Below are positions 17,556 to 26,392 of a DNA stretch of 64,000 nt, one piece after another. Under the pieces are notes generated by a model that did no database searches, was not told the DNA's origin, and saw nothing but the letters and a program-made list of their open reading frames with translations. This DNA comes from Paracoccus aminovorans (GTDB taxonomy: Bacteria; Pseudomonadota; Alphaproteobacteria; Rhodobacterales; Rhodobacteraceae). The stretch's first letter is position 1; the number at the start of each line of letters is the position of its first letter. The stretch is taken from the NCBI RefSeq assembly GCF_001546115.1, contig NZ_KQ955210.1, forward strand, positions 122,263-186,262, given 5' to 3'. Position numbers and translations under genes: made by a program.

Positions 17556-19751
17556 ATGGCGCGGAGGAAGAGCGAATTCGGACCGAACCTCGGGAGTATC
17601 CTTCAGGGCGCCCCCGCTGCGCTGGTCCGGCAGTTTCTCGCCAGCTTCAAACGGCCCGACGACACTCTTCTCGCTCCGCCGGAAATCACTGAGGGCACGA
17701 CCGATGATCAGGGCAAGGCAGCGCTGAGTGCGTACCTGCGTTCGGAGGACAAGGAAATCATCGGGCTACTTGAGGGCATCGCTGGCGCTCTGCTCGACAT
17801 GGGCCAGGACAAGGGAGCGACCTCACTCGAAACGGTTGCGGGCCAACGGCTGCAGAATGTCGACTACGACCAGTATGAGTCCCAGCCTGACCTGCTGTGC
17901 AAGAGCATCTGGATGCGCACGGTCTTCCCGATGCACTTCCACGACGCCCAGAGCTTCTATGCCGCGCGGCGCTATCGAGAACGGCGGACGTACTACACAT
18001 GCTGCGAAGTGGACTTCGACCACGCTTCTGTTGCCGACACAGACGGAATTCCTGACGAGAAGCTCTGTGACGCTGTTCAGGAAGCTCTGGGACTGAAGGG
18101 CAAGGTCACCGCGTCCGTCCTCGAATTGCCCGAGACCGCCAACTACCCGCCGTCCTTCATGGTCGCCCTGCGCCATCCCGGGCCCCTGTCGAGCATCGAC
18201 AATCATCGCGAGGAAGGGGGCTGGACCGTCCATTACTACAGGCCCTCGCATGAGGCTGTCCTGATCTACACACCCCAGCTGAAGAAAATCGAGGTCGCGT
18301 CTGCCAGCAGCGACGTTCGCGAAAAGACCTCTAAGGTCTTCGCGGAGGTCGTTCTAGGGCGCCCGCCGTCGGCCAAGCCGTTGACCCGCCGGGAATTCAA
18401 CCTCGAACGCTTCAGGTCTTCCTTCGATCTGGATTGTCCGGATCTCGAGGACGTCGAGATCACGATGGCGGCGGTAGTCGAGGCCGAGGTCCGCCTCGGC
18501 TCGTGGGGCCGAAGACTGAACATCAAGGTGACCATAAAGGACAAGATGGAGGACGTTGTCCGGAAATACGTCTCCAATTCAGCCAACCTGATCCGGAGTT
18601 TCGGCTTCACAAAAATCGCCATCGCAATTGGTTACACCCGTCGATCGGACGGAAAGGAGGGAACCTTCCGGGTCTCGATCTCGGATGGCAGCAGTTCGGA
18701 CGTGCAGAGCATGCGCGATCCGTTCCTTCGGGACCTCGGGTTCCGACTGCTCGAACACTGGGGTCTTACGCAGAACCTGCGGACACTCACCGATCAGGAA
18801 CGGGCGCAGTGGTTCGGCTTTCTTCTGTCGCTGTACGACCTGCCCGGCGACACTGTTGCAGGTGCGTTCTTCAACTCCGCGGGCGTCGATCCAGCGCGCC
18901 TGGTCAGTGCGAGATTGATTGCCCGCAAAGGGCGGCAGGTGATTGGGCTCGCCGAGGATGACGATGAGGTTGTCGAAGTTGAGCAGCAAACGGGTCCGGA
19001 GCCAGGGACGGTTCGACAAGCCGGTTCCTTTGGAGAGGCGGATGGATTGCGTCTCGACACCAATGCGATCGAGTACGGGATCGATCGAGCATGGCTCGCC
19101 GAAACCATCCTCAAGGCGATAGCTGGCTCTCTCGGCATCAGGAACATCGAAACCATCAACGAGTTCCTCGTCTCGCTTGGGCCGATGGCACTAGGTGAGC
19201 GAAAGGTCCCACTTTACCTGGCGCGCCGCCTTGCCGATCTGAAAGCCCGCGAGAGTGTGGAGACTGCGCTTCGGTCGCGGCATACAGCGGGCCCCGGTCT
19301 CGTACTCGCCGTTTCCGATGAGCCGCCGCAATTCCTCGGGCCGAACGTCGTTATCGCGCTGCGCGACCTGCTGCTGAACGACGGAAGCCTCGGCGATCTG
19401 GACCGAGAGGAAATGGCCCGGCGCTTCGAGGCAAACCGAACGCTGGCGACCTCTGCGCAAGTCGCTCAGGTTGTGCGACACACGCCTCGCTCTGCGACGC
19501 TCATCATCCCTGGTCTCGAGCCGCTCACGCTCGACGGCGTGGGCCAGATCCAACTCTTCGAAAGCCTTGTTGAAGCGGCGACCGATGGCACAGGCCAGCG
19601 GCTGACCAAGGTCCTGATGGACGGGATGGGGTCCGACAATCCCAGACAGCTGTTCTCTTCCGGCGCATGGGCGAAGGCGCATCCGACTTACATCCGGCAC
19701 GGCTCGAGCAATCGCTATTGGCGTCTCGGCGAGGCGACCGACACCGCGTGA
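17556..19751 (+). CDS. Large protein of unknown function (731 residues)
   Basis: I recognise no family. The protein starts MARRKSEFGPNLGSI after a GAGGTGAG ribosome-binding site. There is no signal peptide or clear membrane segment. Cys and aromatic residues cluster near 125-160 (YYTCCEVDFDHASVAD). A mixed alpha/beta middle (DLEDVEITMAAVVEAEV, IKVTIKDKMEDVV) follows, and acidic residues sit near EDDDEVVEVEQQ. The C-terminus (GQRLTKVLMDGMG; KAHPTYIRHGSSNRYWRLG) reads like a winged helix. It stands alone, divergent from the recombinase operon and upstream of the prophage early genes. A defence, exclusion or regulatory role is possible, but nothing in the sequence decides it. Confidence 0.88.
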   Translation: MARRKSEFGPNLGSILQGAPAALVRQFLASFKRPDDTLLAPPEITEGTTDDQGKAALSAYLRSEDKEIIGLLEGIAGALLDMGQDKGATSLETVAGQRLQNVDYDQYESQPDLLCKSIWMRTVFPMHFHDAQSFYAARRYRERRTYYTCCEVDFDHASVADTDGIPDEKLCDAVQEALGLKGKVTASVLELPETANYPPSFMVALRHPGPLSSIDNHREEGGWTVHYYRPSHEAVLIYTPQLKKIEVASASSDVREKTSKVFAEVVLGRPPSAKPLTRREFNLERFRSSFDLDCPDLEDVEITMAAVVEAEVRLGSWGRRLNIKVTIKDKMEDVVRKYVSNSANLIRSFGFTKIAIAIGYTRRSDGKEGTFRVSISDGSSSDVQSMRDPFLRDLGFRLLEHWGLTQNLRTLTDQERAQWFGFLLSLYDLPGDTVAGAFFNSAGVDPARLVSARLIARKGRQVIGLAEDDDEVVEVEQQTGPEPGTVRQAGSFGEADGLRLDTNAIEYGIDRAWLAETILKAIAGSLGIRNIETINEFLVSLGPMALGERKVPLYLARRLADLKARESVETALRSRHTAGPGLVLAVSDEPPQFLGPNVVIALRDLLLNDGSLGDLDREEMARRFEANRTLATSAQVAQVVRHTPRSATLIIPGLEPLTLDGVGQIQLFESLVEAATDGTGQRLTKVLMDGMGSDNPRQLFSSGAWAKAHPTYIRHGSSNRYWRLGEATDTA

Positions 19752-19835
19752 TCTAGAGTTCATCTAGGGTTTCGGGCGGGACGGTCTAACAAACCGCTGA
19801 TTATTGGAAGGGCTCCACATCAGAGGAGCACTTCC

Positions 19836-20081
19836 ATGCCGACTCCCTTCCCCTCGCGCCAGGCAGCCCAGACGAGCTGGTCCGGCGCCGCGACAACCAA
19901 GCACTCCACTCACAACTCGGAATGGCGCTGCACGCGCTGCGACAAGCTGCTCGGCGTCTGCCGGGACGGCCGCATGCACCTGCGCTTCGCGCGGGGGCAC
20001 GAGTATCTCGTGGGCTTCCCGGTGCAGGCCACCTGCCGCGGCTGCGGCTCGCTGAACAACGCGACCGCACCCGCGCGCTGA
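19836..20081 (+). CDS. Com-like small zinc-finger protein
   Basis: The 81-residue protein has two CxxC pairs (WRCTRCDKLLGV at residues 30-41 and ATCRGCGSLNN near 65-75) enclosing a basic loop rich in His and Arg. This matches the pattern of the phage Mu Com family, RNA-binding zinc proteins that control translation. GAGGAG precedes the ATG. It is the first gene of the prophage early block, so a role in regulating early gene expression is plausible. Confidence 0.75.
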   Translation: MPTPFPSRQAAQTSWSGAATTKHSTHNSEWRCTRCDKLLGVCRDGRMHLRFARGHEYLVGFPVQATCRGCGSLNNATAPAR

Positions 20082-20180
20082 CGCGCGCATTCACCCAACC
20101 CCCTGAAATCGCAGAGACGCGCGACGTCCTGACCTGGCCACGAGAAGGCGCCGGACGCCTGGCCGCAAGGCAGGCGTCCG

Positions 20181-20903
20181 ATGTCCTTTGCGTGGCACGA
20201 GATCCGTGATCACCTCATGCATTCATCCTCCAACCTTCACTTCCAGCGCAGTTTCGACGCCGTCAGGCGCGCGCAGGCCGCCCTCGCTCCGTTCCGGGAT
20301 CCGGCGGCGCTGCTGGACGGGCTGCATCGCAAGACCGGCGATCAGGGCCAGAAGAACCTGATCCTCGTCGCTCTCGTCAGGGCAGCGCAGAGCGACGGGC
20401 CCGCGTCCAACTGCGCCCTGACGCTGCTGTTGCTGGCACTCTGGCCCGGCCTCGACGCCATCCGGCGCCGGTCGCTCTGGCGCAGGATCGGCACCGCCGA
20501 CGAGGTCGCGTCCGATGTTCTGGCGCGCACCACCGAGGCTGTCCGCAGCCTCGACCTCGGTCGCGTCAACTGGATCGCGGCCACGGTCCTCCGGAATGTC
20601 GAGCGCGACATGATCCGAGTGCGCCAGCGCGACCAGGCACGCGAACATCTCACCAGCGGAGCAGACCCCGACGAGGTGGCGCACAGCGGCGACAGCGGGA
20701 TCGGCGCCGCCGGGTACGCGCGGCTGAGCGACGCCGTTCGGAAGCTGCTCGGCGACGACGCGCTGCTGGTGATCCGCGTGGCGATCGAGGGTTTCTCGCA
20801 AGCCGAGGTCGCCGTCGAACTGGGCCTGACCGAGGCTGCCGCCCGCAAGCGGTACCAGCGCGCCATGCGCCGGTTGCACGACGCCCTCGAAGAAATCCCC
20901 TGA
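20181..20903 (+). CDS. Sigma-70-like / ECF-like regulatory protein
   Basis: The 240-residue protein ends with a sigma region 4-type helix-turn-helix (GFSQAEVAVELGLTEAAARK) and has a helical middle (IGTADEVASDVLARTTEAVR; VLRNVERDMIRVRQRDQARE) resembling region 2, but the match there is loose. It could act as a phage sigma factor or as a transcription activator. The ATG at 20181 has AAGG 9 nt upstream; a second in-frame ATG at 20217 (MHSSSNLHFQRS) is an equally good start. Confidence 0.72.
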   Translation: MSFAWHEIRDHLMHSSSNLHFQRSFDAVRRAQAALAPFRDPAALLDGLHRKTGDQGQKNLILVALVRAAQSDGPASNCALTLLLLALWPGLDAIRRRSLWRRIGTADEVASDVLARTTEAVRSLDLGRVNWIAATVLRNVERDMIRVRQRDQAREHLTSGADPDEVAHSGDSGIGAAGYARLSDAVRKLLGDDALLVIRVAIEGFSQAEVAVELGLTEAAARKRYQRAMRRLHDALEEIP

Positions 20904-20909
20904 GCCGAT

Positions 20910-20942
20910 GTCCCGATCCGGTCCCGCCGGTGGCTTTTTCCA
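20910..20942 (+). repeat. Intergenic repeat, copy 1 (TCCCGATCCGG...GGTGGCTTTTTCC)
   Basis: A short sequence just after the sigma-like gene's stop recurs almost unchanged at 22420-22450. It contains paired CCGG blocks followed by GGCTTTTTCC, which could form a weak terminator or attenuator. Confidence 0.6.
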
Positions 20943-20987
20943 TTCGAGCGCCCCGAGCGCCTTCCCTCCAACCGAAAGCAGACACGC

Positions 20988-21182
20988 ATGAACCGCACTG
21001 CCGATCTGTCGCTCGAGGATTTCAGGCGTCTTCCGGGGCTCTATCGCCGCTGGGAGCTGACCGAGGTCTGCGAGCCAAACCGCAACTATCAGATCGAGGA
21101 CGCTGGCGCCCATGCCGACGGGACGCCGCTGCTGGCGATCTACGTCGCCGAGCCCGCGCCCGACGTCCGCGAGGCCGCGTGA
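20988..21182 (+). CDS. Small hypothetical phage protein (64 residues)
   Basis: MNRTADLSLEDFRRLPG... is a short acidic protein with no recognised domain. Its stop TGA shares a base with another possible ATG of the next gene, so it is co-transcribed with the block. Composition matches its neighbours. Confidence 0.6.
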   Translation: MNRTADLSLEDFRRLPGLYRRWELTEVCEPNRNYQIEDAGAHADGTPLLAIYVAEPAPDVREAA

Positions 21183-21220
21183 TGCGCCTCCTCGATCACC
21201 TCATCCCACGGAGAACCGCC

Positions 21221-21517
21221 ATGCCGGATCAGCCGGACGACATCACCCGTCTTCGCGCGGCGAACTACGCCCTTGAAGACCTCCCCGAAACCATCGCCTT
21301 CCCACAGCGCCCCGGTGACGAGCCGCGCGAGCCGCTGCCGGTCGTCGAGGCGACCGTCGACGAGATCGCCTTCGCGATCGTGGAAGCGGAGCGCGAGAGC
21401 ACAGTCGCCTACCGCCGCGCAGACGCGCTGAAGCGGCTCTACAAGCTCGCCCGCGAGGCAGGGTGCATCGGCGCAGATCGCGCCGCCGCTGCAGTAATGA
21501 AAAAGGAGGGCCAGTGA
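21221..21517 (+). CDS. Small hypothetical phage protein (98 residues)
   Basis: The product (MPDQPDDITRLRAANYALEDLPETI...) is acidic and largely helical, without a known domain. GGAG lies 8 nt before the ATG at 21221; an earlier in-frame ATG at 21182, overlapping the previous stop, would add 13 residues. Its TGA overlaps the ATG of the following ATPase, which suggests coupling to the recombination genes. Confidence 0.65.
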   Translation: MPDQPDDITRLRAANYALEDLPETIAFPQRPGDEPREPLPVVEATVDEIAFAIVEAERESTVAYRRADALKRLYKLAREAGCIGADRAAAAVMKKEGQ

Positions 21518-22398
21518 TGGCCCTTCCCATCATCGGCGCCGACGAACGGCTCGCGCAACGCAAGGGCATCAAGGGCGTCATCTTCGGCCGGTCCGGGATC
21601 GGCAAGACCAGCCTGCTTTGGACGCTTAACGCCTCGACCACGCTCTTCCTCGACCTCGAGGCCGGGGATCTGGCGGTCGAGGGGCTGGAGATCGACACGC
21701 TCCGGCCGCGCACCTGGAAGGAATGCCGCGACTTCGCGGTGTTTATCGGCGGGCCGAACCCGGCGCTGCGCGAGGACCAGCCCTACAGCCAGGCGCATTT
21801 CGACGAGGTCTGCGGCCGCTACGGCGATCCGGCGGTGATCGGGAAGTACGAGACCGTCTTCATCGACTCGATCACCGTGGCCGGGCGGCTCTGCTTCCAG
21901 TGGTGCCGCGGCCAGCCCGAGGCGTTCTCCGAGAAAACCGGGAAGCCCGACATCCGCGGCGCCTACGGGCTGCATGGCCGCGAGATGATCGGCTGGTTGA
22001 CCCACCTGCAGCACACGCGCGGAAAGCATGTCTGGTTCGTCGGCATCCTCGACGAGCGGCTCGACGACTTCAATCGCAAGGTGTTCCAGCCGCAGATCGA
22101 CGGCTCGAAGACCGGACTCGAGCTGCCCGGGATCGTCGATCAGGTCATCACCATGGCCGACATCCCGGACCCGGGTGGCCAGCCGCAGCGCGCCTTCGTT
22201 TGCCAGACGCTGAACCCCTGGGGCTTTCCGGCCAAGGACCGTTCGGGCCGCCTCGACAGGGTCGAGGCCCCGCATCTCGGCCGGCTGATGGAGAAGATCC
22301 AGCGCCCTGCGGTGCCAGCCTCCGAGCGTCTCACCTGGCCGCCGGTGACCCCGGCCGATCCCGCGCCCGCGCCCGCGCCGGAGCCCGGCCATGGTTGA
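21517..22398 (+). CDS. Phage RecA-like ATPase (AAA_24 / Sak4-like)
   Basis: The 293-residue protein has a Walker A motif GRSGIGKTSLLW near residue 20, an acidic strand LFLDLEAGDLAV and a Walker B-like YETVFIDSITVAG, the layout of AAA_24 phage NTP-binding proteins. Members include Sak4, which assists single-strand annealing recombination. It is followed by a possible single-strand-binding protein and an SF2 helicase, consistent with a phage recombination/replication module. AAAGGAGG precedes the start. The C-terminal tail is Pro/Ala-rich. Confidence 0.8.
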   Translation: MALPIIGADERLAQRKGIKGVIFGRSGIGKTSLLWTLNASTTLFLDLEAGDLAVEGLEIDTLRPRTWKECRDFAVFIGGPNPALREDQPYSQAHFDEVCGRYGDPAVIGKYETVFIDSITVAGRLCFQWCRGQPEAFSEKTGKPDIRGAYGLHGREMIGWLTHLQHTRGKHVWFVGILDERLDDFNRKVFQPQIDGSKTGLELPGIVDQVITMADIPDPGGQPQRAFVCQTLNPWGFPAKDRSGRLDRVEAPHLGRLMEKIQRPAVPASERLTWPPVTPADPAPAPAPEPGHG

Positions 22399-22419
22399 GC
22401 GCCTCTCACCATGCCCGGT

Positions 22420-22450
22420 GTCCCGATCCGGTCGCCGGGGTGGCTTTTCC
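22420..22450 (+). repeat. Intergenic repeat, copy 2
   Basis: Near-identical to 20910-20942 (TCCCGATCCGGTC shared, then CCGGGGTGGCTTTTCC) and likewise placed between a stop and the next start. The shared downstream pattern CTCCAAC-GAAAG extends the similarity toward the ribosome-binding site. Confidence 0.6.
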
Positions 22451-22499
22451 CCTCTGACGCCACTGCGCGTCCCATCCTCCAACTGAAAGGAGCCGCGCA

Positions 22500-23123
22500 A
22501 TGTCCGGACCCTGGAACGACTTCAACTCCGCGCAATCCAACACCAACGTCATCCCGAAGGGCACGCTCGCCAAGGTGCGCCTGACGCTCCGCCCGGGCGG
22601 CTTCGACGACCCCTCGCAGGGCTGGACCGGCGGCTGGGCGCGCCGCGCCACCACCGGCGCCGTCTATCTCGACGCCGAATACACGGTGCTCGAGGGGCCC
22701 TATGCCCGGCGCAAGGTCTGGTCGCTGATCGGCCTCTACAGCCCGAAGGGCCCGGACTGGGCCAACATGGGGCGCGGCCTGATCCGCGGCATCCTCAACT
22801 CGGCGCGCGGCGTGTCGGACAAGGACAACTCGCCCGAGGCGCAGGCGCGCCGCCGCATCAACGGCTTCGGCGATCTCGACGGCGCCGAGTTCGTCGCCCG
22901 CATCGACATCGGCACCGACACCAACGGCGAGGACAAGAACGAGATCCGCGCCGCGGTCACCCCCGACCATCGCGACTACGCCGCGCTGATGGGCACGATC
23001 GCGCCGCAGTTCGCCGCCGCCCCGGCGCAGGGCCATGCCCCGCAGCAGCCCACCACGGCCACCCAGCCCAGCCAGCCCGCGTCCGCCCCCGGCGCCGCCG
23101 GTCGGCCGAGCTGGGCGCAGTAA
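22500..23123 (+). CDS. Phage DNA-metabolism protein, possible single-strand-binding analogue
   Basis: The 207-residue protein has a compact N-terminal domain (residues 1-150; AKVRLTLRPGG, GAVYLDAEYTVLEG, GAEFVARIDIGTD) and a disordered Pro/Gln/Ala-rich tail ending in PSWAQ. This layout, and the position between a Sak4-like ATPase and a helicase, resemble phage single-strand-binding proteins, which often pair with Sak4. There is no diagnostic motif, so the role is inferred. AAAGGAG precedes the ATG. Confidence 0.65.
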   Translation: MSGPWNDFNSAQSNTNVIPKGTLAKVRLTLRPGGFDDPSQGWTGGWARRATTGAVYLDAEYTVLEGPYARRKVWSLIGLYSPKGPDWANMGRGLIRGILNSARGVSDKDNSPEAQARRRINGFGDLDGAEFVARIDIGTDTNGEDKNEIRAAVTPDHRDYAALMGTIAPQFAAAPAQGHAPQQPTTATQPSQPASAPGAAGRPSWAQ

Positions 23124-23137
23124 GGGGGAGACCGGCC

Positions 23138-24826
23138 ATGCGCCTGCGCCCCCGCCAGAAGACCTTCGTCGAGCGCAGCGTGGCTGCGCTCGCTTCCCGC
23201 GGCAACACGCTGGGCGTGGCGCCCACCGGTGCGGGCAAGACCATCATGCTCTCGGCGGTCACCGGCGAGATGATTGCCGACGGTGCCAAGGCCTGCGTGC
23301 TGGCCCATCGCGACGAGCTGACGGCGCAGAACCGCGCCAAGTTCCAGCGCGTGGTGCCGGGCGTCGCCACATCGGTCATTGACGCCACCGAGAAGTCCTG
23401 GAACGGTCAGGTCGCCTTCGCCATGGTGCCGACGTTGGCGCGGGCCTCGAATCTGGCCGACATGCCGCGCATCGACCTGCTGGTTGTCGACGAGGCGCAC
23501 CATGCCGTCGCCGACAGCTACCGCCGCATCATCGACCGGGTGCGCGAGGCCAATCCCGACGCCCGCATCTTCGGGGTCACGGCGACGCCGAACCGGGGCG
23601 ACAGGAAGGGCCTGCGCGAGGTCTTCGACAACGTGGCCGATCAGGTTCGGCTGGGCGAGTTGATCGCCTCGGGCCACCTGGTGCCGCCGCGCACCTTCGT
23701 CATCGACGTCGGCGTGCAGGACGAGCTGCGTTCTGTCCGCAAGACCATGTCGGATTTCGACATGGCGGAGGTGGCGGGCATCATGGACCGCGCCCCCGTC
23801 ACCGACGAGGTGATCCGCCACTGGAAGGAGAAGGCGTGCGACCGGCAGACCGTGGTGTTCTGCTCCACAGTCGCCCATGCCGAACATGTCACCGAAGCGT
23901 TCAGGGCAGCGGGCGTTTCCGCAGCGCTGATCCACGGCGATCTCGCGGCCGAGACCCGCAAGGCGATCCTCGCCGACTACGCGGCGGGCATTATCCGCGT
24001 CGTCGTCAACGTCGCGGTGCTGACCGAGGGCTGGGATCACCCGCCCACGTCCTGCGTCGTGCTGCTGCGGCCCAGCTCCTACAAGTCCACGATGATCCAG
24101 ATGGTCGGGCGCGGGCTGCGCACCGTCGACCCCGAGGAACACCCCGGCATGGTCAAGACCGACTGCATTGTCCTCGACTTCGGCACCTCGAGCCTCATCC
24201 ACGGCACATTGGAGCAGGATGTCGATCTCGACGGCAAGACGGAGACCGGCGAGGCACCCACCAAGACCTGTCCGGCCTGCGAGGCGGAGATCCCGCTGGC
24301 CGCCACCGAATGCCCGCTCTGCGGCGAGGTTTTCCCGCGGGAGGACGAAGAGGCCGGTGAAGGCGGCGGTGCCGCGCCGCTGTCGGGCTTCATGATGACC
24401 GAGATCGACCTGCTGAAGCGGTCCAGCTTCGCGTGGGTCGACCTCTACGGCACGGACGACGCGCTGATGGCCACGGGCTTCGCGGCCTGGGGCGGCATCT
24501 TCTGGCTGGACGGGGTCTGGTACGCAATCGGCGGGGCCAAAGGCGAACGCCCGCATCTGCTCGGCGTCGGCGAGCGCACCGTCTGCCTCGCGCAGGCCGA
24601 CGACTGGCTGAACACCCATGAGACCGACGAGAGCGCCTTCAAGACCCGCTCCTGGCTGCGACAGCCGCCGACCGAAAAGCAGCTGCAGTACCTGCCGCCC
24701 GAGTTCCGCCATGACTTCGGCCTGACGCGCTACCGCGCCTCCGCGCTGATGACCTTCGGCTTCAACAAGCGCGCCATCCGGCAGCTGATCGACACGGCCG
24801 CCGGGCCCGAACGGAGGGCGGCATGA
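23138..24826 (+). CDS. SF2 DEAD/DEAH-box helicase with zinc ribbon
   Basis: The 562-residue protein carries superfamily 2 helicase motifs in order: Walker A APTGAGKTIML, DEAH box LVVDEAHHAV, FGVTATPNRGD, VFCSTVAHAEH, VLTEGWDHPP and QMVGRGLRTVDP. A four-Cys zinc ribbon follows (CPACEAEIPLAATECPLCGE, about residues 376-395). It probably unwinds or remodels DNA during phage replication or recombination. It starts 15 nt after the preceding gene. Confidence 0.9.
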   Translation: MRLRPRQKTFVERSVAALASRGNTLGVAPTGAGKTIMLSAVTGEMIADGAKACVLAHRDELTAQNRAKFQRVVPGVATSVIDATEKSWNGQVAFAMVPTLARASNLADMPRIDLLVVDEAHHAVADSYRRIIDRVREANPDARIFGVTATPNRGDRKGLREVFDNVADQVRLGELIASGHLVPPRTFVIDVGVQDELRSVRKTMSDFDMAEVAGIMDRAPVTDEVIRHWKEKACDRQTVVFCSTVAHAEHVTEAFRAAGVSAALIHGDLAAETRKAILADYAAGIIRVVVNVAVLTEGWDHPPTSCVVLLRPSSYKSTMIQMVGRGLRTVDPEEHPGMVKTDCIVLDFGTSSLIHGTLEQDVDLDGKTETGEAPTKTCPACEAEIPLAATECPLCGEVFPREDEEAGEGGGAAPLSGFMMTEIDLLKRSSFAWVDLYGTDDALMATGFAAWGGIFWLDGVWYAIGGAKGERPHLLGVGERTVCLAQADDWLNTHETDESAFKTRSWLRQPPTEKQLQYLPPEFRHDFGLTRYRASALMTFGFNKRAIRQLIDTAAGPERRAA

Positions 24827-24829
24827 TCC

Positions 24830-25240
24830 ATGACCGCCTTCACATCCATCAAGGCCGAGGACCGGCGGCGGCTCTGGCATCCGCGTGGAACACTCTGTGC
24901 TGTCTGCCGGCAACCCACCCGTGGCTTTGGCTGGTTCGATCCGCACCGAATGAGGCGGCCCCGGCCATCGGTCTGGTTCTGCTCGATGCCCTGCCAGTCC
25001 TTCTGGACGCGCTTGGCGCGGGAGCGTTTCGCCATGGTTGACCTGACCGAGGAAGAGCGCGCCGCGATCACCGCCACCATGAAGCGCGTGGCGCTGCTGA
25101 TGGACGAGATCGGCTGGGCCACGCCGCTCGGCGAACTGACCGAGGCGCAGGTGCGCGCGCTGATCGAGGAAGCCGTCGAGGGCTTCCGCGAGGCCATGTC
25201 CGACATCGCCCGTGCGCAGACGCCGGAGGTGCCGTTTTGA
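24830..25240 (+). CDS. DUF6511-like small zinc protein
   Basis: The 136-residue product has CAVCRQPTRGFGWFDP and a later WFCSMPCQSFW, giving two Cys pairs that could bind zinc, followed by a helical acidic half (LTEEERAAITATMKRVALLM). I recall this pattern as DUF6511 in alphaproteobacterial prophages. The ATG at 24830 overlaps nothing; a shifted frame beginning at 24823 has no family support. Its stop overlaps the next start. Confidence 0.72.
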   Translation: MTAFTSIKAEDRRRLWHPRGTLCAVCRQPTRGFGWFDPHRMRRPRPSVWFCSMPCQSFWTRLARERFAMVDLTEEERAAITATMKRVALLMDEIGWATPLGELTEAQVRALIEEAVEGFREAMSDIARAQTPEVPF

Positions 25241-25638
25241 CCAAGCTCTGCACGAAGTGCGGCGTCGAAAAGGACGTCTGCGAGTTCGGCCGCCGACGGC
25301 TCAGCCCCGACGGGCGACAGTCCTGGTGCCGGGATTGTCGCCGCGAGTACCAGCGTGCCTATGCGCAGAACTTCCGCAATCCCGAGAGGCATCGGGAGGC
25401 GCAGCGCCGCTATCGGCTGCGCCACGCCGAGAAGAACCGAGCGCACAGCGTCGTCAGGAGCGCCGTCAAGGCGTGCCGGATCATCGTCCCGGTCTGGTGT
25501 CAGCGCTGTGGCTGCGTGACCGATCTCGAAGCGCATCATCACGATTATTCCGAGCCGCTCGCGGTCGAATGGCTCTGCTCGACCTGCCACGGGCTCGCCC
25601 ACCGCAGCTATGACGGAGGCGAACATGCTGGACTATAA
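25237..25638 (+). CDS. HNH-like zinc-binding protein
   Basis: The 133-residue protein has a CTKCGVEKDVCEFGRR start and CRDCRREYQRAY, typical of small phage HNH-type or restriction-like proteins. The C-terminal part (WCQRCGCVTDLEAHHHDY; WLCSTCHGLAH) has paired CxxC knuckles around a His-rich core, as in HNH endonucleases. It may be a homing or packaging-associated nuclease. It overlaps the previous gene by 4 nt (ATGA). Confidence 0.75.
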   Translation: MTKLCTKCGVEKDVCEFGRRRLSPDGRQSWCRDCRREYQRAYAQNFRNPERHREAQRRYRLRHAEKNRAHSVVRSAVKACRIIVPVWCQRCGCVTDLEAHHHDYSEPLAVEWLCSTCHGLAHRSYDGGEHAGL

Positions 25639-26392
25639 CCGACGCCCCAGCTTCGCCGAGCGAGTCAACGCCGCCGTCGATCGGACGCTGACTGCCGATC
25701 AGTCCACACGGCCACTCCGCGACTATCTCGGCGGATCCCGCCTCGGCCATGCCTGCGAGCGCGCCCTGCAGTTCGAGTTCACGGCGACGCCGAAGGACGA
25801 GGGCCAGGACTTCAGCGGCCAGTCGCTGCGCATTTTCGCCATCGGCCATGCGCTCGAGGATCTGGCGGTCGCCTGGCTGCGCGGCGCGGGCTTTGACCTC
25901 TACACCCGGAAGGGCAACCGTCCCGATGGCGGCCAGTTCGGCTTCTCGGTCGCGGGCGGGCGCATCCGCGGTCATGTCGACGGCATCATCGCTGCGGGGC
26001 CCGAAGGCTTCGGTCTGGCCGTTCCCGCACTGTGGGAATGCAAGACGATGAACGCCAAGAACTGGCGCGCCTGCGTCAAGGACGGCGTGACCAAGTCGAA
26101 GCCGGTCTATGCCGCCCAGATCGCGGTCTATCAGGCCTACATGGAAACCAGCGTGCCAGGTATCAGCGCCGCGCCCGCCGTGTTCACCGCGATTAACAAG
26201 GACACCGCCGAGCTTCACCATGAGCTGGTGCCCTTCGACGCCGATCTCGCGCAGCGCATGTCCGACCGGGGCGTGCGGATCCTGCAGGCGACCGATGCGG
26301 GCGAGCTTCTGCCACGCGTAGCGACCACGCCCGACTTCTTCGAATGCCGCTTCTGCCCGTGGTCCGAGCGCTGCTGGGGGCTTCCGGCATGA
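25625..26392 (+). CDS. PD-(D/E)XK phage exonuclease (Cas4/RecB-like)
   Basis: The 255-residue protein shows the nuclease core HVDGII ... LWECKTM (D plus ExK) followed by a helix with Gln/Tyr (YAAQIAVYQAYME), as in RecB-like exonucleases. CRFCPWSERCW near the C-terminus, together with an upstream CERALQ, suggests a Cas4-type iron-sulfur site. It probably produces single-strand tails for the Sak4-like recombination genes. I chose the ATG at 25625, 5 nt after GGAGG; an earlier in-frame ATG at 25610 lies within the preceding gene. Confidence 0.84.
   Translation: MLDYNRRPSFAERVNAAVDRTLTADQSTRPLRDYLGGSRLGHACERALQFEFTATPKDEGQDFSGQSLRIFAIGHALEDLAVAWLRGAGFDLYTRKGNRPDGGQFGFSVAGGRIRGHVDGIIAAGPEGFGLAVPALWECKTMNAKNWRACVKDGVTKSKPVYAAQIAVYQAYMETSVPGISAAPAVFTAINKDTAELHHELVPFDADLAQRMSDRGVRILQATDAGELLPRVATTPDFFECRFCPWSERCWGLPA

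Noticed and set aside
24823..25041. A short frame starting 7 nt before the DUF6511-like gene
   Set aside because: The neighbouring frame has conserved Cys pairs and continues to an ATGA overlap with the next gene; this one does neither.
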